Shown: positions 45,101-59,172 of the stretch, piece by piece
Layout of the letters: each line of letters starts with the position of its first letter
Position numbering within the stretch: the stretch's first letter is position 1
Source: Chlorocebus sabaeus
Lineage: Eukaryota > Chordata > Mammalia > Primates > Cercopithecidae
DNA length: 64,000 nucleotides
NCBI RefSeq assembly: GCF_047675955.1
Contig: NW_027328070.1
Location: 248,001 to 312,000 of the forward strand
Direction of reading: 5' to 3'
Notes under the pieces: generated by a model
Database searches by the model: none
Seen by the model: the letters and a program-made list of their open reading frames with translations, nothing else
Told to the model about the DNA's origin: nothing
Made by a program: the position numbers and the translations under genes

Positions 45101-45445
45101 AACCTTTCTGAGAAACTGCTTTGTGTTCCGTTAATTAATCTCACAGAGTTACAGCTTTCCTATCATGAAGCCGATCACTAAGGCTGTTCTTTTGGAATAT
45201 GCAAAGTGATATTTGGAAGCCCATAGAGGGCTACGGTGAAAAAGGAAATATCCTAAGACAAAAACTGAAAAGAAGCTTTCTGAGAAACTGCTTTGTGTTC
45301 TGTTAATTCATCTCACAGAGTTACATTTCCCTCTAAAAGCCTTTCGCTAAGGCTGTTGTCGAATTTGCAAAGTGATATTTGGAAGCCCATAGAGGGCTAT
45401 GGTGAAAAAGGAAATATCTTCAGTTAAAAACTGGAAAGAAGCTTT
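42190..45445 (+). repeat. HOR copy K: 19-mer (3256 bp)
   Basis: m1/m13 then m14-m31. Returns to the B/G haplotype: gatacttacc in m18, catagggggc and cccagg in m27, ttcactaag in m28. As in B-C and G-H, it precedes a 31-mer of the C haplotype. Confidence 0.93.
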
Positions 45446-48400
45446 CTGAGAAACTGCCATGTGTTCTGATAATAGACCTCACCCAGTTACAGCTTTCCCT
45501 TCAAGAAGCCTTTCGCTAAGACTGTTGTTGTGGGATTTGCAAAATGATATTTGGAAGCCCATAGAGCGCTATGGTGAAAAAGGAAATATCTTCTGTTACA
45601 AAGCGGAAAGAAGCTTTCTGAGAAACTCCTTTTTGTTCTGTTAATTCACCTCAAAGAGTTACAGCTTTCCACTCAATAATTCTTTCGCTAAGACTGTTCT
45701 TGTGGAATTTGCAAAGTGAGATTTGGAAGCCCATAGAGGTCTATGGTGAAAAAGGAAATATCGTAAGATAAAAACTGAAAAGAAGCTTTCTGAGAAATTG
45801 CTTTGTGTTCTGTTAATTCATCTCACATAGTTACAACATTTCCCTCTAAAAGCCTTTCGCTAAGACTGTTCTTGTGGAATTTGCAAAGTGATATTTGGAA
45901 GCCCATACTGGGTTATGTTGAAAAAGGAAATATCTTCGGTTAAAAACTGAAAAGAAGCTTTTTGAGAAACTGCTTTGTGTTCTGTTAATTCATCTCACAG
46001 AGTTACAACTTTCCCCTCAGGAAGCCTTTTGCTAAGACTGTTCTTGTGAAACTTGCAAAGTGATATTTGGAAGCCCATAGAGGGCTACGGTGAAAAAGGA
46101 AATATCCTCCGTTAGAAACTGGAAAGAAGCTATCTGAGAAACTGCTTTGTGTTCTGTTAATTCATCTCACAGAGTTACAGTTTTCCCCTCCAGAAGTCTT
46201 TCGCTTCCACAGTTCTTGTGGAATTTGCATAGTGATATTTGTAATCCCATAGAGGGCTATGGTGAAAATGGAAATACCTTCAATTAAAAAATGAAAAGAA
46301 GCTTTCCGAGAAACTGCTTTGTGTTCTGTTAATTCATCTCAAAGAATTACAGCTTTCCCCTCAAGAAGCCTTCTGCTAAGACTGTTTTTGAGGAATTCCC
46401 AAAGTGATATGTGGAAGCCCATAGAGGGCTAGGGTGAAAATGGAAATATCCTAAGATACTTACCGAAGAGAAGCTGTCTGAAAAACTGCTTTGTGTTCTG
46501 TTAGTTCATCTCACAGAGCTACAGCTTTTCCCTCAAGAAGCCGTTCATTAAGACTGTTTTGTGAAATTTGGAAAGTGATATTTGGAAACCCATAGAGGAC
46601 TATGGTGAAAAAGGAAATATCTTCCGTTAAAAACTGGAAAGAAGCATTCTGAGAAAATGCCGTGTCTTCTGTTAATACGTCTCACTGAGTTACAGCTTTC
46701 CTCTCAAGAAGCCTTTCGCTAAGACTGTTCTTGTGGGATTTGCAATGTGATATTTGGAAGCCCATAGAGGACTATGGTGAGAAAGGAAATATCCTCCGTT
46801 AAAAACTGGAAAGAAGATTTGTGAGAAAATGCTTTGTGTTCTGTTAATTCATCTCACAGAGTTAGAGCTTTCCCCTCAAGAAGCCTTTCGCTAAGACTGT
46901 TCTTGTGGAATTTGCAAAGTGATATTTGGAAGCCCATAGAGGTCTATGGTGAAAAAGGAAATATCCTCAGTTAAAAACTGGAAAGAAGCTTTCTGAGAAA
47001 CTGCTTTGTGTTCAGTTAGTTCCTCTCACAGAGTTACAGCTTTCCCCTCAAGAAGGCTTTCGCTAAGACTGTTCATGTCGAATTTTCAAAGTGATAATTG
47101 GAATCCCATAGAGGGCTATGGTGAAAAAGGAAATATCCTAAGGTAAAAACTGAAAAGTAGGTTTCTGAGAAAATGTTTTGTGTTCTGTTAATTCATCTTA
47201 CAGAGTTACAGCTTTACCCTCAAGAAGCCTTTCGCTAAGACTTTTCTTCTGGAATTTGCAAAGTGATATTTGGAAACCCTATAGCCCTATGGTGAAAATG
47301 GAAATATCGTAAGATAAAAAACGAAAAGAAGGTTTCTGAGAAACTTCTTTGAATTCTTTTAATTCACCTTACAGATTTACAGCTTTTATCTCCAGAATCC
47401 TTTCGCTAAGACTGTTCTTGTGGAATTTGCAAAATGTTTTTGGAAGCCCATAGAGGGCTATGCTGAAAAAGGAAATATCTTCGGTTAAAAACTGAAAAGA
47501 AGCTTTCTGAGAAACTGCTTTGTGTTCTGTTAATTCATCTCAGAGAGTTACAGCTTTCCCCTCAAGAAGTCTTTCACAAAGACTGTTCTTGTGTAATTTG
47601 CAAAGTGATATTTGGAAGACCATAGAGGGCTATGTTGAAAAAGGAAATATAGTAAGATAAAATCCGAAAAGAAGCTTTCTGAGAAACTGCTTTGTGTTCT
47701 GTTAATTCATCTCAAAGTGTCACAGATTTCCCCTCATGAGGCCGTTCACTAAGACTGATCTTCTGAAATTTGGAAAGTGATATTTAGAATCTCATAGAGG
47801 GCAATGGTGAAAAAGGAAATATTTTCCGATAAAAACTGTAAAGAAGCTTTCTGATAAACTGCTTTGTGTTCTGTTAGTTCATCTCACAGAGTTACAGCTT
47901 TCCCTTCAAGAGGCAGTTCACTGAGACTATTCTTGTGAAATTTGCAAAGTGATATTAGAAAACTCCTAGAGGGCTATGGTGAAAAAGGAAATATCTTCCG
48001 TTAAAAACTGGAAAGAAGCTTTTTGAGAAACTGCCGTGTGTTCTGTTAAAGCATCTCACCGAGTTACAGCTTTCCCCTCAAGAAGGCTTTCGCTAAGACT
48101 GTTCTTGTGGGATTTGCAAAGTGATATTTGGAAGTCCCTAGAGGGCTATGGTGAAAAAGGAAATATCTTTCGTTAAAAACTGGAAAGAAGATATCTGAGA
48201 AACTGCTTTGTGTTCTGTTAATTCATCTCACAGAGTTACAGTTTTCCCCTCCAGAAGTCTTTCGCTTCCACTGTTCTTGTGGAATTTGCATAGTGATATT
48301 TGGAATCCCATAGAGGGCTATGGTGAAAATGGAAATAACTTCAGTTAAAAAATGAAAAGAAGCTTTCCGAGAAACTGCTTTGTGTTCTGTTAATTCATCT

Positions 48401-50762
48401 CAAAGAGTTACAGCTTTCCCCTCAAGAAGCCTTCCGCTAAGACTGTTTTTGAGGAATTTCCAAAGTGATATGTGGAAGCCCATAGAGGGCTATGGTGAAA
48501 ATGGAAATATCGTAAGATACTTACCGAAAAGAAGCTGTCTGAAAAACTGCTTTGTGTTCTGTTAGTTCATCTCACAGAGCTACAGCTTTTCCCTCAAGAA
48601 GCCGTTCACTAAGACTGTTTTGTGAAATTTGCAAAGTGATATTTGGAAGCCCATAGAGGGCTAAGGTGAAAAAGGAAATATCTTCCGTTAAAAACTGGAA
48701 AGAACCATTCTGAGAAAATGCGGTGTGTTCTGTTAGTACATATCACCGAGCTACAGCTTTCCCCTCAGGAAGCCGTTCACTAAGACTGTTCTTGTGGAAT
48801 TGCAAAGTGATATTTGGAGGCACATAGAGGGCAATGGTGAAAAAGGAAACATCCTAAGATAAAAACTGAAAAGAAGCTTTCTGAGAAACTGCTTTGTGTT
48901 CTGTTAATTCAACTCACAGTTACTCTTTTACCTCAGGAAGCCTTTCGCTAAGGCTGTTGTTGTGGAATTTACAAAGTGATATTTTGAAGCCCATAGAGGG
49001 CTATGGTGAAAAAGGAAATACCTTCAGTTAAAAACTGAAAAGAAGCTTTCTGAGAAACTGCTTTGTGTTCTGTTAATTCATCTCAAAGAGTTACTGCTTT
49101 TGCCTCAAGAATCCTTCCGCTAAGACTGTTTTCGTGGAATTTCCAAAGTGATATTTCGATACCCATAGTAGGCTATGGTGAAAATGGAAATATCCTAAGA
49201 TAAAAACCGAAAAGAAGCTGTATGGAAAGCTGCTTTGTGTTTTGTTAGTTCACTCACAGAGTTACAGCTTTCCCCTCAAGGAGCCGTTAACTAAGACTGT
49301 TTTGTGAAATTTGCAAAGTGATATTTGGAAGCCCATAGAGGGCTAAGGTGAAAAAGGAAATATCTTCCGCTAAAAACTGGAAAGAACCATTATGAGAAAA
49401 TGCGGTGTGTTCTGTTAGTACATATCACCGAGGTACAGCTTTCCTCTCAAGAAGCCTTTCGCTAAGACTGTTCTTGTGGGATTTCCAAAGTGATATTTGG
49501 AAGCCCATAGAGGGCTATAGTGAAAAAGGAAATATCTTCAGTTAAATACTGGAAAGAAGCTTTCTGAAAGACTGCTTTGTGTTCTGTTAATTCATCTCAC
49601 AGAGTTACAGCTTCCCCCCTCAAGAAGCCTTTCGCTAAGACTGTTCTTGTGGAATTTGCAAAGTCATATTTGGAAGCCCATAGAGGACTATGGTGAAAAA
49701 GGAACTAACTTCCGTTAAAACCTGGAAAGAAGATTTGTGAGAAACTGCTTTGTGTTCTGTTAATTCAACTCACAGAGTTACAGATTTCCCCTTCAGAAGC
49801 CTTTCGCTAAGACTGTTCTTCTGGAATTTGCAAAGTGATATTTGGAAGCCCATGGAGGGCTACGGTGAAAAGGGAAATAACTTCCGTTAAAAACTGGAAA
49901 GAAGCTTTCTGAGAAACTGCCGTGTGTTCTGTTAATACATCTCACCGAGTTACAGCTTTCCCCTCAAGAAGCCTTTCTATAAGACTGTTCTTGTGGAATT
50001 TGCAAAGTGATACTTGGAAGCCCATAGGGGGCTATTTTTAAAATGGAAATATCCTAGGATAAAAACCGAAAAGAAGCTGTCTGAGAAACTGCTTTGTGTT
50101 GTGTTAGTTCATCTCACAGTGTTACAGCTTTCCCCTCAAGAAGCCCTTCACTAAGACTGTTCTTGTGAAATTTGCAAACTGATATTTGTAATCCCATAGA
50201 GGACTTTGGTGAAAAAGGAAATATCTTTCGTTAAAAACTGGAAAGAAGATTTCTGAGAAACTGCTTTGTGTTCTGTTAATTCATCTCAGAGAGTTACAGA
50301 TTTCCCCTCAAGAGGCCGTTCACTAAGACTGTTCTTGTGGAATTTGCAAAGTGATATTTTGAAGCCCATAGTGGACTATGGTGAAAAAGGAAATATCTTC
50401 CGCTAAAAACTGGAAAAAACCTTTCTGAGAAACTGCTTTGTGTTCCGTTAATTAATCTCACAGAGTTACAGCTTTCCTATCATGAAGCCGATCACTAAGG
50501 CTGTTCTTTTGGAATATGCAAAGTGATATTTGGAAGCCCATAGAGGGCTACGGTGAAAAAGGAAATATCCTAAGACAAAAACTGAAAAGAAGCTTTCTGA
50601 GAAACTGCTTTGTGTTCTGTTAATTCATCTCACAGAGTTACATTTCCCTCTAAAAGCCTTTCGCTAAGGCTGTTGTCGAATTTGCAAAGTGATATTTGGA
50701 AGCCCATAGAGGGCTATGGTGAAAAAGGAAATATCTTCAGTTAAAAACTGGAAAGAAGCTTT
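45446..50762 (+). repeat. HOR copy L: complete 31-mer
   Basis: C-type markers in the left part (caagaggcag in m15 near 47908). Its m27 has catagggggc, otherwise seen only in 19-mers B, G and K, but without cccagg. Private changes include gttaaaacctgg (near 49717) and ggaaaaaacc (near 50413). Confidence 0.92.
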
Positions 50763-53700
50763 CTGAGAAACTGCCATGTGTTCTGATAATAGACCTCACC
50801 CAGTTACAGCTTTCCCTTCAAGAAGCCTTTCGCTAAGACTGTTGTTGTGGGATTTGCAAAATGATATTTGGAAGCCCATAGAGCGCTATGGTGAAAAAGG
50901 AAATATCTTCTGTTACAAAGCGGAAAGAAGCTTTCTGAGAAACTCCTTTTTGTTCTGTTAATTCACCTCAAAGAGTTACAGCTTTCCACTCAATAATTCT
51001 TTCGCTAAGACTGTTCTTGTGGAATTTGCAAAGTGAGATTTGGAAGCCCATAGAGGTCTATGGTGAAAAAGGAAATATCGTAAGATAAAAACTGAAAAGA
51101 AGCTTTCTGAGAAATTGCTTTGTGTTCTGTTAATTCATCTCACATAGTTACAACATTTCCCTCTAAAAGCCTTTCGCTAAGACTGTTCTTGTGGAATTTG
51201 CAAAGTGATATTTGGAAGCCCATACTGGGTTATGTTGAAAAAGGAAATATCTTCGGTTAAAAACTGAAAAGAAGCTTTTTGAGAAACTGCTTTGTGTTCT
51301 GTTAATTCATCTCACAGAGTTACAACTTTCCCCTCAGGAAGCCTTTTGCTAAGACTGTTCTTGTGAAACTTGCAAAGTGATATTTGGAAGCCCATAGAGG
51401 GCTACGGTGAAAAAGGAAATATCCTCCGTTAGAAACTGGAAAGAAGCTATCTGAGAAACTGCTTTGTGTTCTGTTAATTCATCTCACAGAGTTACAGTTT
51501 TCCCCTCCAGAAGTCTTTCGCTTCCACAGTTCTTGTGGAATTTGCATAGTGATATTTGTAATCCCATAGAGGGCTATGGTGAAAATGGAAATACCTTCAA
51601 TTAAAAAATGAAAAGAAGCTTTCCGAGAAACTGCTTTGTGTTCTGTTAATTCATCTCAAAGAATTACAGCTTTCCCCTCAAGAAGCCTTCTGCTAAGACT
51701 GTTTTTGAGGAATTCCCAAAGTGATATGTGGAAGCCCATAGAGGGCTAGGGTGAAAATGGAAATATCCTAAGATACTTACCGAAGAGAAGCTGTCTGAAA
51801 AACTGCTTTGTGTTCTGTTAGTTCATCTCACAGAGCTACAGCTTTTCCCTCAAGAAGCCGTTCATTAAGACTGTTTTGTGAAATTTGGAAAGTGATATTT
51901 GGAAACCCATAGAGGACTATGGTGAAAAAGGAAATATCTTCCGTTAAAAACTGGAAAGAAGCATTCTGAGAAAATGCCGTGTCTTCTGTTAATACGTCTC
52001 ACTGAGTTACAGCTTTCCTCTCAAGAAGCCTTTCGCTAAGACTGTTCTTGTGGGATTTGCAATGTGATATTTGGAAGCCCATAGAGGACTATGGTGAGAA
52101 AGGAAATATCCTCCGTTAAAAACTGGAAAGAAGATTTGTGAGAAAATGCTTTGTGTTCTGTTAATTCATCTCACAGAGTTAGAGCTTTCCCCTCAAGAAG
52201 CCTTTCGCTAAGACTGTTCTTGTGGAATTTGCAAAGTGATATTTGGAAGCCCATAGAGGTCTATGGTGAAAAAGGAAATATCCTCAGTTAAAAACTGGAA
52301 AGAAGCTTTCTGAGAAACTGCTTTGTGTTCAGTTAGTTCCTCTCACAGAGTTACAGCTTTCCCCTCAAGAAGGCTTTCGCTAAGACTGTTCATGTCGAAT
52401 TTTCAAAGTGATAATTGGAATCCCATAGAGGGCTATGGTGAAAAAGGAAATATCCTAAGGTAAAAACTGAAAAGTAGGTTTCTGAGAAAATGTTTTGTGT
52501 TCTGTTAATTCATCTTACAGAGTTACAGCTTTACCCTCAAGAAGCCTTTCGCTAAGACTTTTCTTCTGGAATTTGCAAAGTGATATTTGGAAACCCTATA
52601 GCCCTATGGTGAAAATGGAAATATCGTAAGATAAAAAACGAAAAGAAGGTTTCTGAGAAACTTCTTTGAATTCTTTTAATTCACCTTACAGATTTACAGC
52701 TTTTATCTCCAGAATCCTTTCGCTAAGACTGTTCTTGTGGAATTTGCAAAATGTTTTTGGAAGCCCATAGAGGGCTATGCTGAAAAAGGAAATATCTTCG
52801 GTTAAAAACTGAAAAGAAGCTTTCTGAGAAACTGCTTTGTGTTCTGTTAATTCATCTCAGAGAGTTACAGCTTTCCCCTCAAGAAGTCTTTCACAAAGAC
52901 TGTTCTTGTGTAATTTGCAAAGTGATATTTGGAAGACCATAGAGGGCTATGTTGAAAAAGGAAATATAGTAAGATAAAATCCGAAAAGAAGCTTTCTGAG
53001 AAACTGCTTTGTGTTCTGTTAATTCATCTCAAAGTGTCACAGATTTCCCCTCATGAGGCCGTTCACTAAGACTGATCTTCTGAAATTTGGAAAGTGATAT
53101 TTAGAATCTCATAGAGGGCAATGGTGAAAAAGGAAATATTTTCCGATAAAAACTGTAAAGAAGCTTTCTGATAAACTGCTTTGTGTTCTGTTAGTTCATC
53201 TCACAGAGTTACAGCTTTCCCTTCAAGAGGCAGTTCACTGAGACTATTCTTGTGAAATTTGCAAAGTGATATTAGAAAACTCCTAGAGGGCTATGGTGAA
53301 AAAGGAAATATCTTCCGTTAAAAACTGGAAAGAAGCTTTTTGAGAAACTGCCGTGTGTTCTGTTAAAGCATCTCACCGAGTTACAGCTTTCCCCTCAAGA
53401 AGGCTTTCGCTAAGACTGTTCTTGTGGGATTTGCAAAGTGATATTTGGAAGTCCCTAGAGGGCTATGGTGAAAAAGGAAATATCTTTCGTTAAAAACTGG
53501 AAAGAAGATATCTGAGAAACTGCTTTGTGTTCTGTTAATTCATCTCACAGAGTTACAGTTTTCCCCTCCAGAAGTCTTTCGCTTCCACTGTTCTTGTGGA
53601 ATTTGCATAGTGATATTTGGAATCCCATAGAGGGCTATGGTGAAAATGGAAATAACTTCAGTTAAAAAATGAAAAGAAGCTTTCCGAGAAACTGCTTTGT

Positions 53701-56079
53701 GTTCTGTTAATTCATCTCAAAGAGTTACAGCTTTCCCCTCAAGAAGCCTTCCGCTAAGACTGTTTTTGAGGAATTTCCAAAGTGATATGTGGAAGCCCAT
53801 AGAGGGCTATGGTGAAAATGGAAATATCGTAAGATACTTACCGAAAAGAAGCTGTCTGAAAAACTGCTTTGTGTTCTGTTAGTTCATCTCACAGAGCTAC
53901 AGCTTTTCCCTCAAGAAGCCGTTCACTAAGACTGTTTTGTGAAATTTGCAAAGTGATATTTGGAAGCCCATAGAGGGCTAAGGTGAAAAAGGAAATATCT
54001 TCCGTTAAAAACTGGAAAGAACCATTCTGAGAAAATGCGGTGTGTTCTGTTAGTACATATCACCGAGCTACAGCTTTCCCCTCAGGAAGCCGTTCACTAA
54101 GACTGTTCTTGTGGAATTGCAAAGTGATATTTGGAGGCACATAGAGGGCAATGGTGAAAAAGGAAACATCCTAAGATAAAAACTGAAAAGAAGCTTTCTG
54201 AGAAACTGCTTTGTGTTCTGTTAATTCAACTCACAGTTACTCTTTTACCTCAGGAAGCCTTTCGCTAAGGCTGTTGTTGTGGAATTTACAAAGTGATATT
54301 TTGAAGCCCATAGAGGGCTATGGTGAAAAAGGAAATACCTTCAGTTAAAAACTGAAAAGAAGCTTTCTGAGAAACTGCTTTGTGTTCTGTTAATTCATCT
54401 CAAAGAGTTACTGCTTTTGCCTCAAGAATCCTTCCGCTAAGACTGTTTTCGTGGAATTTCCAAAGTGATATTTCGATACCCATAGTAGGCTATGGTGAAA
54501 ATGGAAATATCCTAAGATAAAAACCGAAAAGAAGCTGTATGGAAAGCTGCTTTGTGTTTTGTTAGTTCACTCACAGAGTTACAGCTTTCCCCTCAAGGAG
54601 CCGTTAACTAAGACTGTTTTGTGAAATTTGCAAAGTGATATTTGGAAGCCCATAGAGGGCTAAGGTGAAAAAGGAAATATCTTCCGCTAAAAACTGGAAA
54701 GAACCATTCTGAGAAAATGCGGTGTGTTCTGTTAGTACATATCACCGAGGTACAGCTTTCCTCTCAAGAAGCCTTTCGCTAAGACTGTTCTTGTGGGATT
54801 TCCAAAGTGATATTTGGAAGCCCATAGAGGGCTATAGTGAAAAAGGAAATATCTTCAGTTAAATACTGGAAAGAAGCTTTCTGAAAGACTGCTTTGTGTT
54901 CTGTTAATTCATCTCACAGAGTTACAGCTTCCCCCCTCAAGAAGCCTTTCGCTAAGACTGTTCTTGTGGAATTTGCAAAGTCATATTTGGAAGCCCATAG
55001 AGGACTATGGTGAAAAAGGAACTAACTTCCGTTAAAAACTGGAAAGAAGATTTGTGAGAAACTGCTTTGTGTTCTGTTAATTCAACTCACAGAGTTACAG
55101 ATTTCCCCTTCAGAAGCCTTTCGCTAAGACTGTTCTTCTGGAATTTGCAAAGTGATATTTGGAAGCCCATGGAGGGCTACGGTGAAAAGGGAAATAACTT
55201 CCGTTAAAAACTGGAAAGAAGCTTTCTGAGAAACTGCCGTGTGTTCTGTTAATACATCTCACCGAGTTACAGCTTTCCCCTCAAGAAGCCTTTCTATAAG
55301 ACTGTTCTTGTGGAATTTGCAAAGTGATACTTGGAAGCCCATAGAGGGCTATTTTTAAAATGGAAATATCCTAGGATAAAAACCGAAAAGAAGCTGTCTG
55401 AGAAACTGCTTTGTGTTGTGTTAGTTCATCTCACAGTGTTACAGCTTTCCCCTCAAGAAGCCCTTCACTAAGACTGTTCTTGTGAAATTTGCAAACTGAT
55501 ATTTGTAATCCCATAGAGGACTTTGGTGAAAAAGGAAATATCTTTCGTTAAAAACTGGAAAGAAGATTTCTGAGAAACTGCTTTGTGTTCTGTTAATTCA
55601 TCTCAGAGAGTTACAGATTTCCCCTCAAGAGGCCGTTCACTAAGACTGTTCTTGTGGAATTTGCAAAGTGATATTTTGAAGCCCATAGTGGACTATGGTG
55701 AAAAAGGAAATATCTTCCGCTAAAAACTGGAAAGAACCTTTCTGAGAAACTGCTTTGTGTTCCGTTAATTAATCTCACAGAGTTACAGCTTTCCTATCAT
55801 GAAGCCGATCACTAAGGCTGTTCTTTTGGAATATGCAAAGTGATATTTGGAAGCCCATGGAGGGCTACGGTGAAAAAGGAAATATCCTAAGACAAAAACT
55901 GAAAAGAAGCTTTCTGAGAAACTGCTTTGTGTTCTGTTAATTCATCTCACAGAGTTACATTTCCCTCTAAAAGCCTTTCGCTAAGGCTGTTGTCGAATTT
56001 GCAAAGTGATATTTGGAAGCCCATAGAGGGCTATGGTGAAAAAGGAAATATCTTCAGTTAAAAACTGGAAAGAAGCTTT
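50763..56079 (+). repeat. HOR copy M: complete 31-mer
   Basis: C-type marker caagaggcag in m15 (near 53225). Towards its end it has accattctgag at the m24 start and ttcactaag in m28, with a private catggagggctacgg in m30 (near 55857). Confidence 0.92.
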
Positions 56080-56423
56080 CTGAGAAACTGCCATGTGTTC
56101 TGATAATAGACCTCACCCAGTTACAGCTTTCCCTTCAAGAAGCCTTTCGCTAAGACTGTTGTTGTGGGATTTGCAAAATGATATTTGGAAGCCCATAGAG
56201 CGCTATGGTGAAAAAAGAAATATCTTCTGTTACAAAGCGGAAAGAAGCTTTCTGAGAAACTCCTTTTTGTTCTGTTAATTCACCTCAAAGAGTTACAGCT
56301 TTCCACTCAATAATTCTTTCGCTAAGACTGTTCTTGTGGAATTTGCAAAGTGAGATTTGGAAGCCCATAGAGGTCTATGGTGAAAAAGGAAATATCGTAA
56401 GATAAAAACTGAAAAGAAGCTTT

Positions 56424-56767
56424 CTGAGAAATTGCCTTGTGTTCTGTTAATTCATCTCACATAGTTACAACATTTCCCTCTAAAAGCCTTTCGCTAAGAC
56501 TGTTCTTGTGGAATTTGCAAAGTGAGATTTGGAAGCCCATAGAGGTCTATGGTGAAAAAGGAAATATCGTAAGATAAAAACTGAAAAGAAGCTTTCTGAG
56601 AAATTGCCTTGTGTTCTGTTAATTCATCTCACATAGTTACAACATTTCCCTCTAAAAGCCTTTCGCTAAGACTGTTCTTGTGGAATTTGCAAAGTGATAT
56701 TTGGAAGCCCATACAGGGTTATGTTGAAAAAGGAAATATCTTCGGTTAAAAACTGAAAAGAAGCTTT
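56424..56767 (+). repeat. Local 172-bp tandem duplication (m3/m2 hybrid plus m3)
   Basis: 56424-56595 has an m3 head and an m2 tail; 56596-56767 is a complete m3. Both share the otherwise absent head aaattgccttgtg, showing they derive from one parental m3 by an unequal exchange of a single monomer. The m3 copy also has catacagggtt instead of catactgggtt. Confidence 0.88.
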
Positions 56768-58311
56768 TTGAGAAACTGCTTTGTGTTCTGTTAATTCATC
56801 TCACAGAGTTACAACTTTCCCCTCAGGAAGCCTTTCGCTAAGACTGTTCTTGTGAAACTTGCAAAGTGATATTTGGAATCCCATAGAGGGCTATGGCTTA
56901 AAAGGAAATATCCTATGTTAGAAACTGGAAAGAAGCTATCTGAGAAACTGCTTTGTGTTCTGTTAATTCATCTCACAGAGTTACAGTTTTCCCCTCCAGA
57001 AGTCTTTCGCTTCCACAGTTCTTTTGGAATTTGCATAGTGATATTTGTAATCCCATAGAGGGCTATGGTGAAAATGGAAATACCTTCAATTAAAAAATGA
57101 AAAGAAGCTTTCCGAGAAACTGCTTTGTGTTCTGTTAATTCATCTCAAAGAATTACAGCTTTCCCCTCAAGAAGCCTTCTGCTAAGACTGTTTTTGAGGA
57201 ATTCCCAAAGTGATATGTGGAAACCCATAGAGGGCTATGATGAAAATGGAAATATCCTAAGATACTTACCGAAGAGAAGCTGTCTGAAAAACTGCTTTGT
57301 GTTCTGTTAGTTCATCTCACAGAGCTACAGCTTTTCCCTCAAGAAGCCGTTCATTAAGACTGTTTTGTGAAATTTGGAAAGTGATATTTGGAAACCCATA
57401 GAGGACTATGGTGAAAAAGGAAATATCTTCCGTTAAAAACTGGAAAGAAGAATTCTGTGAAAATGCCGTGTCTTCTGTTAATACGTCTCACTGAGTTACA
57501 GCTTTCCTCTCAAGAAGCCTTTCGCTAAGACTGTTCTTGTGGGATTTGCAATGTGATATTTGGAAGCCCATAGAGGACTATGGTGAGAAAGGAAATATCC
57601 TCCGTTAAAAACTGGAAAGAAGATTTGTGAGAAAATGCTTTGTGTTCTGTTAATTCATCTCACAGAGTTAGAGCTTTCCCCTCAAGAAGCCTTTCGCTAA
57701 GACTGTTCTTGTGGAATTTGCAAAGTGATATTTGGAAGCCCATAGAGGTCTATGGTGAAAAAGGAAATATCCTCAGTTAAAAACTGGAAAGAAGCTTTCT
57801 GAGAAACTGCTTTGTGTTCAGTTAGTTCCTCTCACAGAGTTACAGCTTTCCCCTCAAGAAGGCTTTCGCCAAGACTGTTCATGTCGAATTTTCAAAGTGA
57901 TAATTGGAATCCCATAGAGGGCTATGGTGAAAAAGGAAATATCCTAAGGTAAAAACTGAAAAGTAGGTTTCTGAGAAAATGTTTTGTGTTCTGTTAATTC
58001 ATCTTACAGAGTTACAGCTTTACCCTCAAGAAGCCTTTCGCTAAGACTTTTCTTCTGGAATTTGCAAAGTGATATTTGGAAACCCTATAGCCCTATGGTG
58101 AAAATGGAAATATCGTAAGATAAAAAACGAAAAGAAGGTTTCTGAGAAACTTCTTTGAATTCTTTTAATTCACCTTACAGATTACAGCTTTTATCTCCAG
58201 AATCCTTTGGCTAAGACTGTTCTTGTGGAATTTGCAAAATGTTTTTGGAAGCCCATAGAGGGCTATGCTGAAAAAGGAAATATCCTACGATAAAAACTGA
58301 AAAGAAGCTTT

Positions 58312-58483
58312 CTGAGAAACTGCTTTGTGTTCTGTTAATTCATCTCAGAGAGTTACAGCTTTCCCCTCAAGAAGTCTTTCACAAAGACTGTTCTTGTGTA
58401 ATTTGCAAAGTGATATTTGGAAGCCCATAGAGGGCTAAGGTGAAAAAGGAAATATCTTCCGTTAAAAACTGGAAAGAACCATT
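58312..58483 (+). repeat. Hybrid monomer m13/m23 (or m19)
   Basis: The head is m13 through gtgtaatttgc; the tail ctaaggtg ... cttccgttaaaaactgg ... aaccatt is of the m19/m23 type, and m24 follows. The cttccgtt form fits m19, but the next monomer is m24, so either m13/m23 with a changed base or a double switch is possible. The exchange lies in the shared stretch ending gatatttggaag. Confidence 0.8.
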
Positions 58484-59172
58484 CTGAGAAAATGCGGTGT
58501 GTTCTGTTAGTACATATCACCGAGGTACAGCTTTCCTCTCAAGAAGCCTTTCGCTAAGACTGTTCTTGTGGGATTTCCAAAGTGATATTTGGAAGCCCAT
58601 AGAGGGCTATAGTGAAAAAGGAAATATCTTCAGTTAAATACTGGAAAGAAGCTTTCTGAAAGACTGCTTTGTGTTCTGTTAATTCATCTCACAGAGTTAC
58701 AGCTTCCCCCCTCAAGAAGCCTTTCGCTAAGACTGTTCTTGTGGAATTTGCAAAGTCATATTTGGAAGCCCATAGAGGACTATGGTGAAAAAGGAACTAA
58801 CTTCCGTTAAAAACTGGAAAGAAGATTTGTGAGAAACTGCTTTGTGTTCTGTTAATTCAACTCACAGAGTTACAGATTTCCCCTTCAGAAGCCTTTCGCT
58901 AAGACTGTTCTTCTGGAATTTGCAAAGTGATATTTGGAAGCCCATGGAGGGCTACGGTGAAAAGGGAAATAACTTCCGTTAAAAACTGGAAAGAAGCTTT
59001 CTGAGAAACTGCCGTGTGTTCTGTTAATACATCTCACCGAGTTACAGCTTTCCCCTCAAGAAGCCTTTCTATAAGACTGTTCTTGTGGAATTTGCAAAGT
59101 GATACTTGGAAGCCCATAGAGGGCTATTTTTAAAATGGAAATATCCTAGGATAAAAACCGAAAAGAAGCTGT

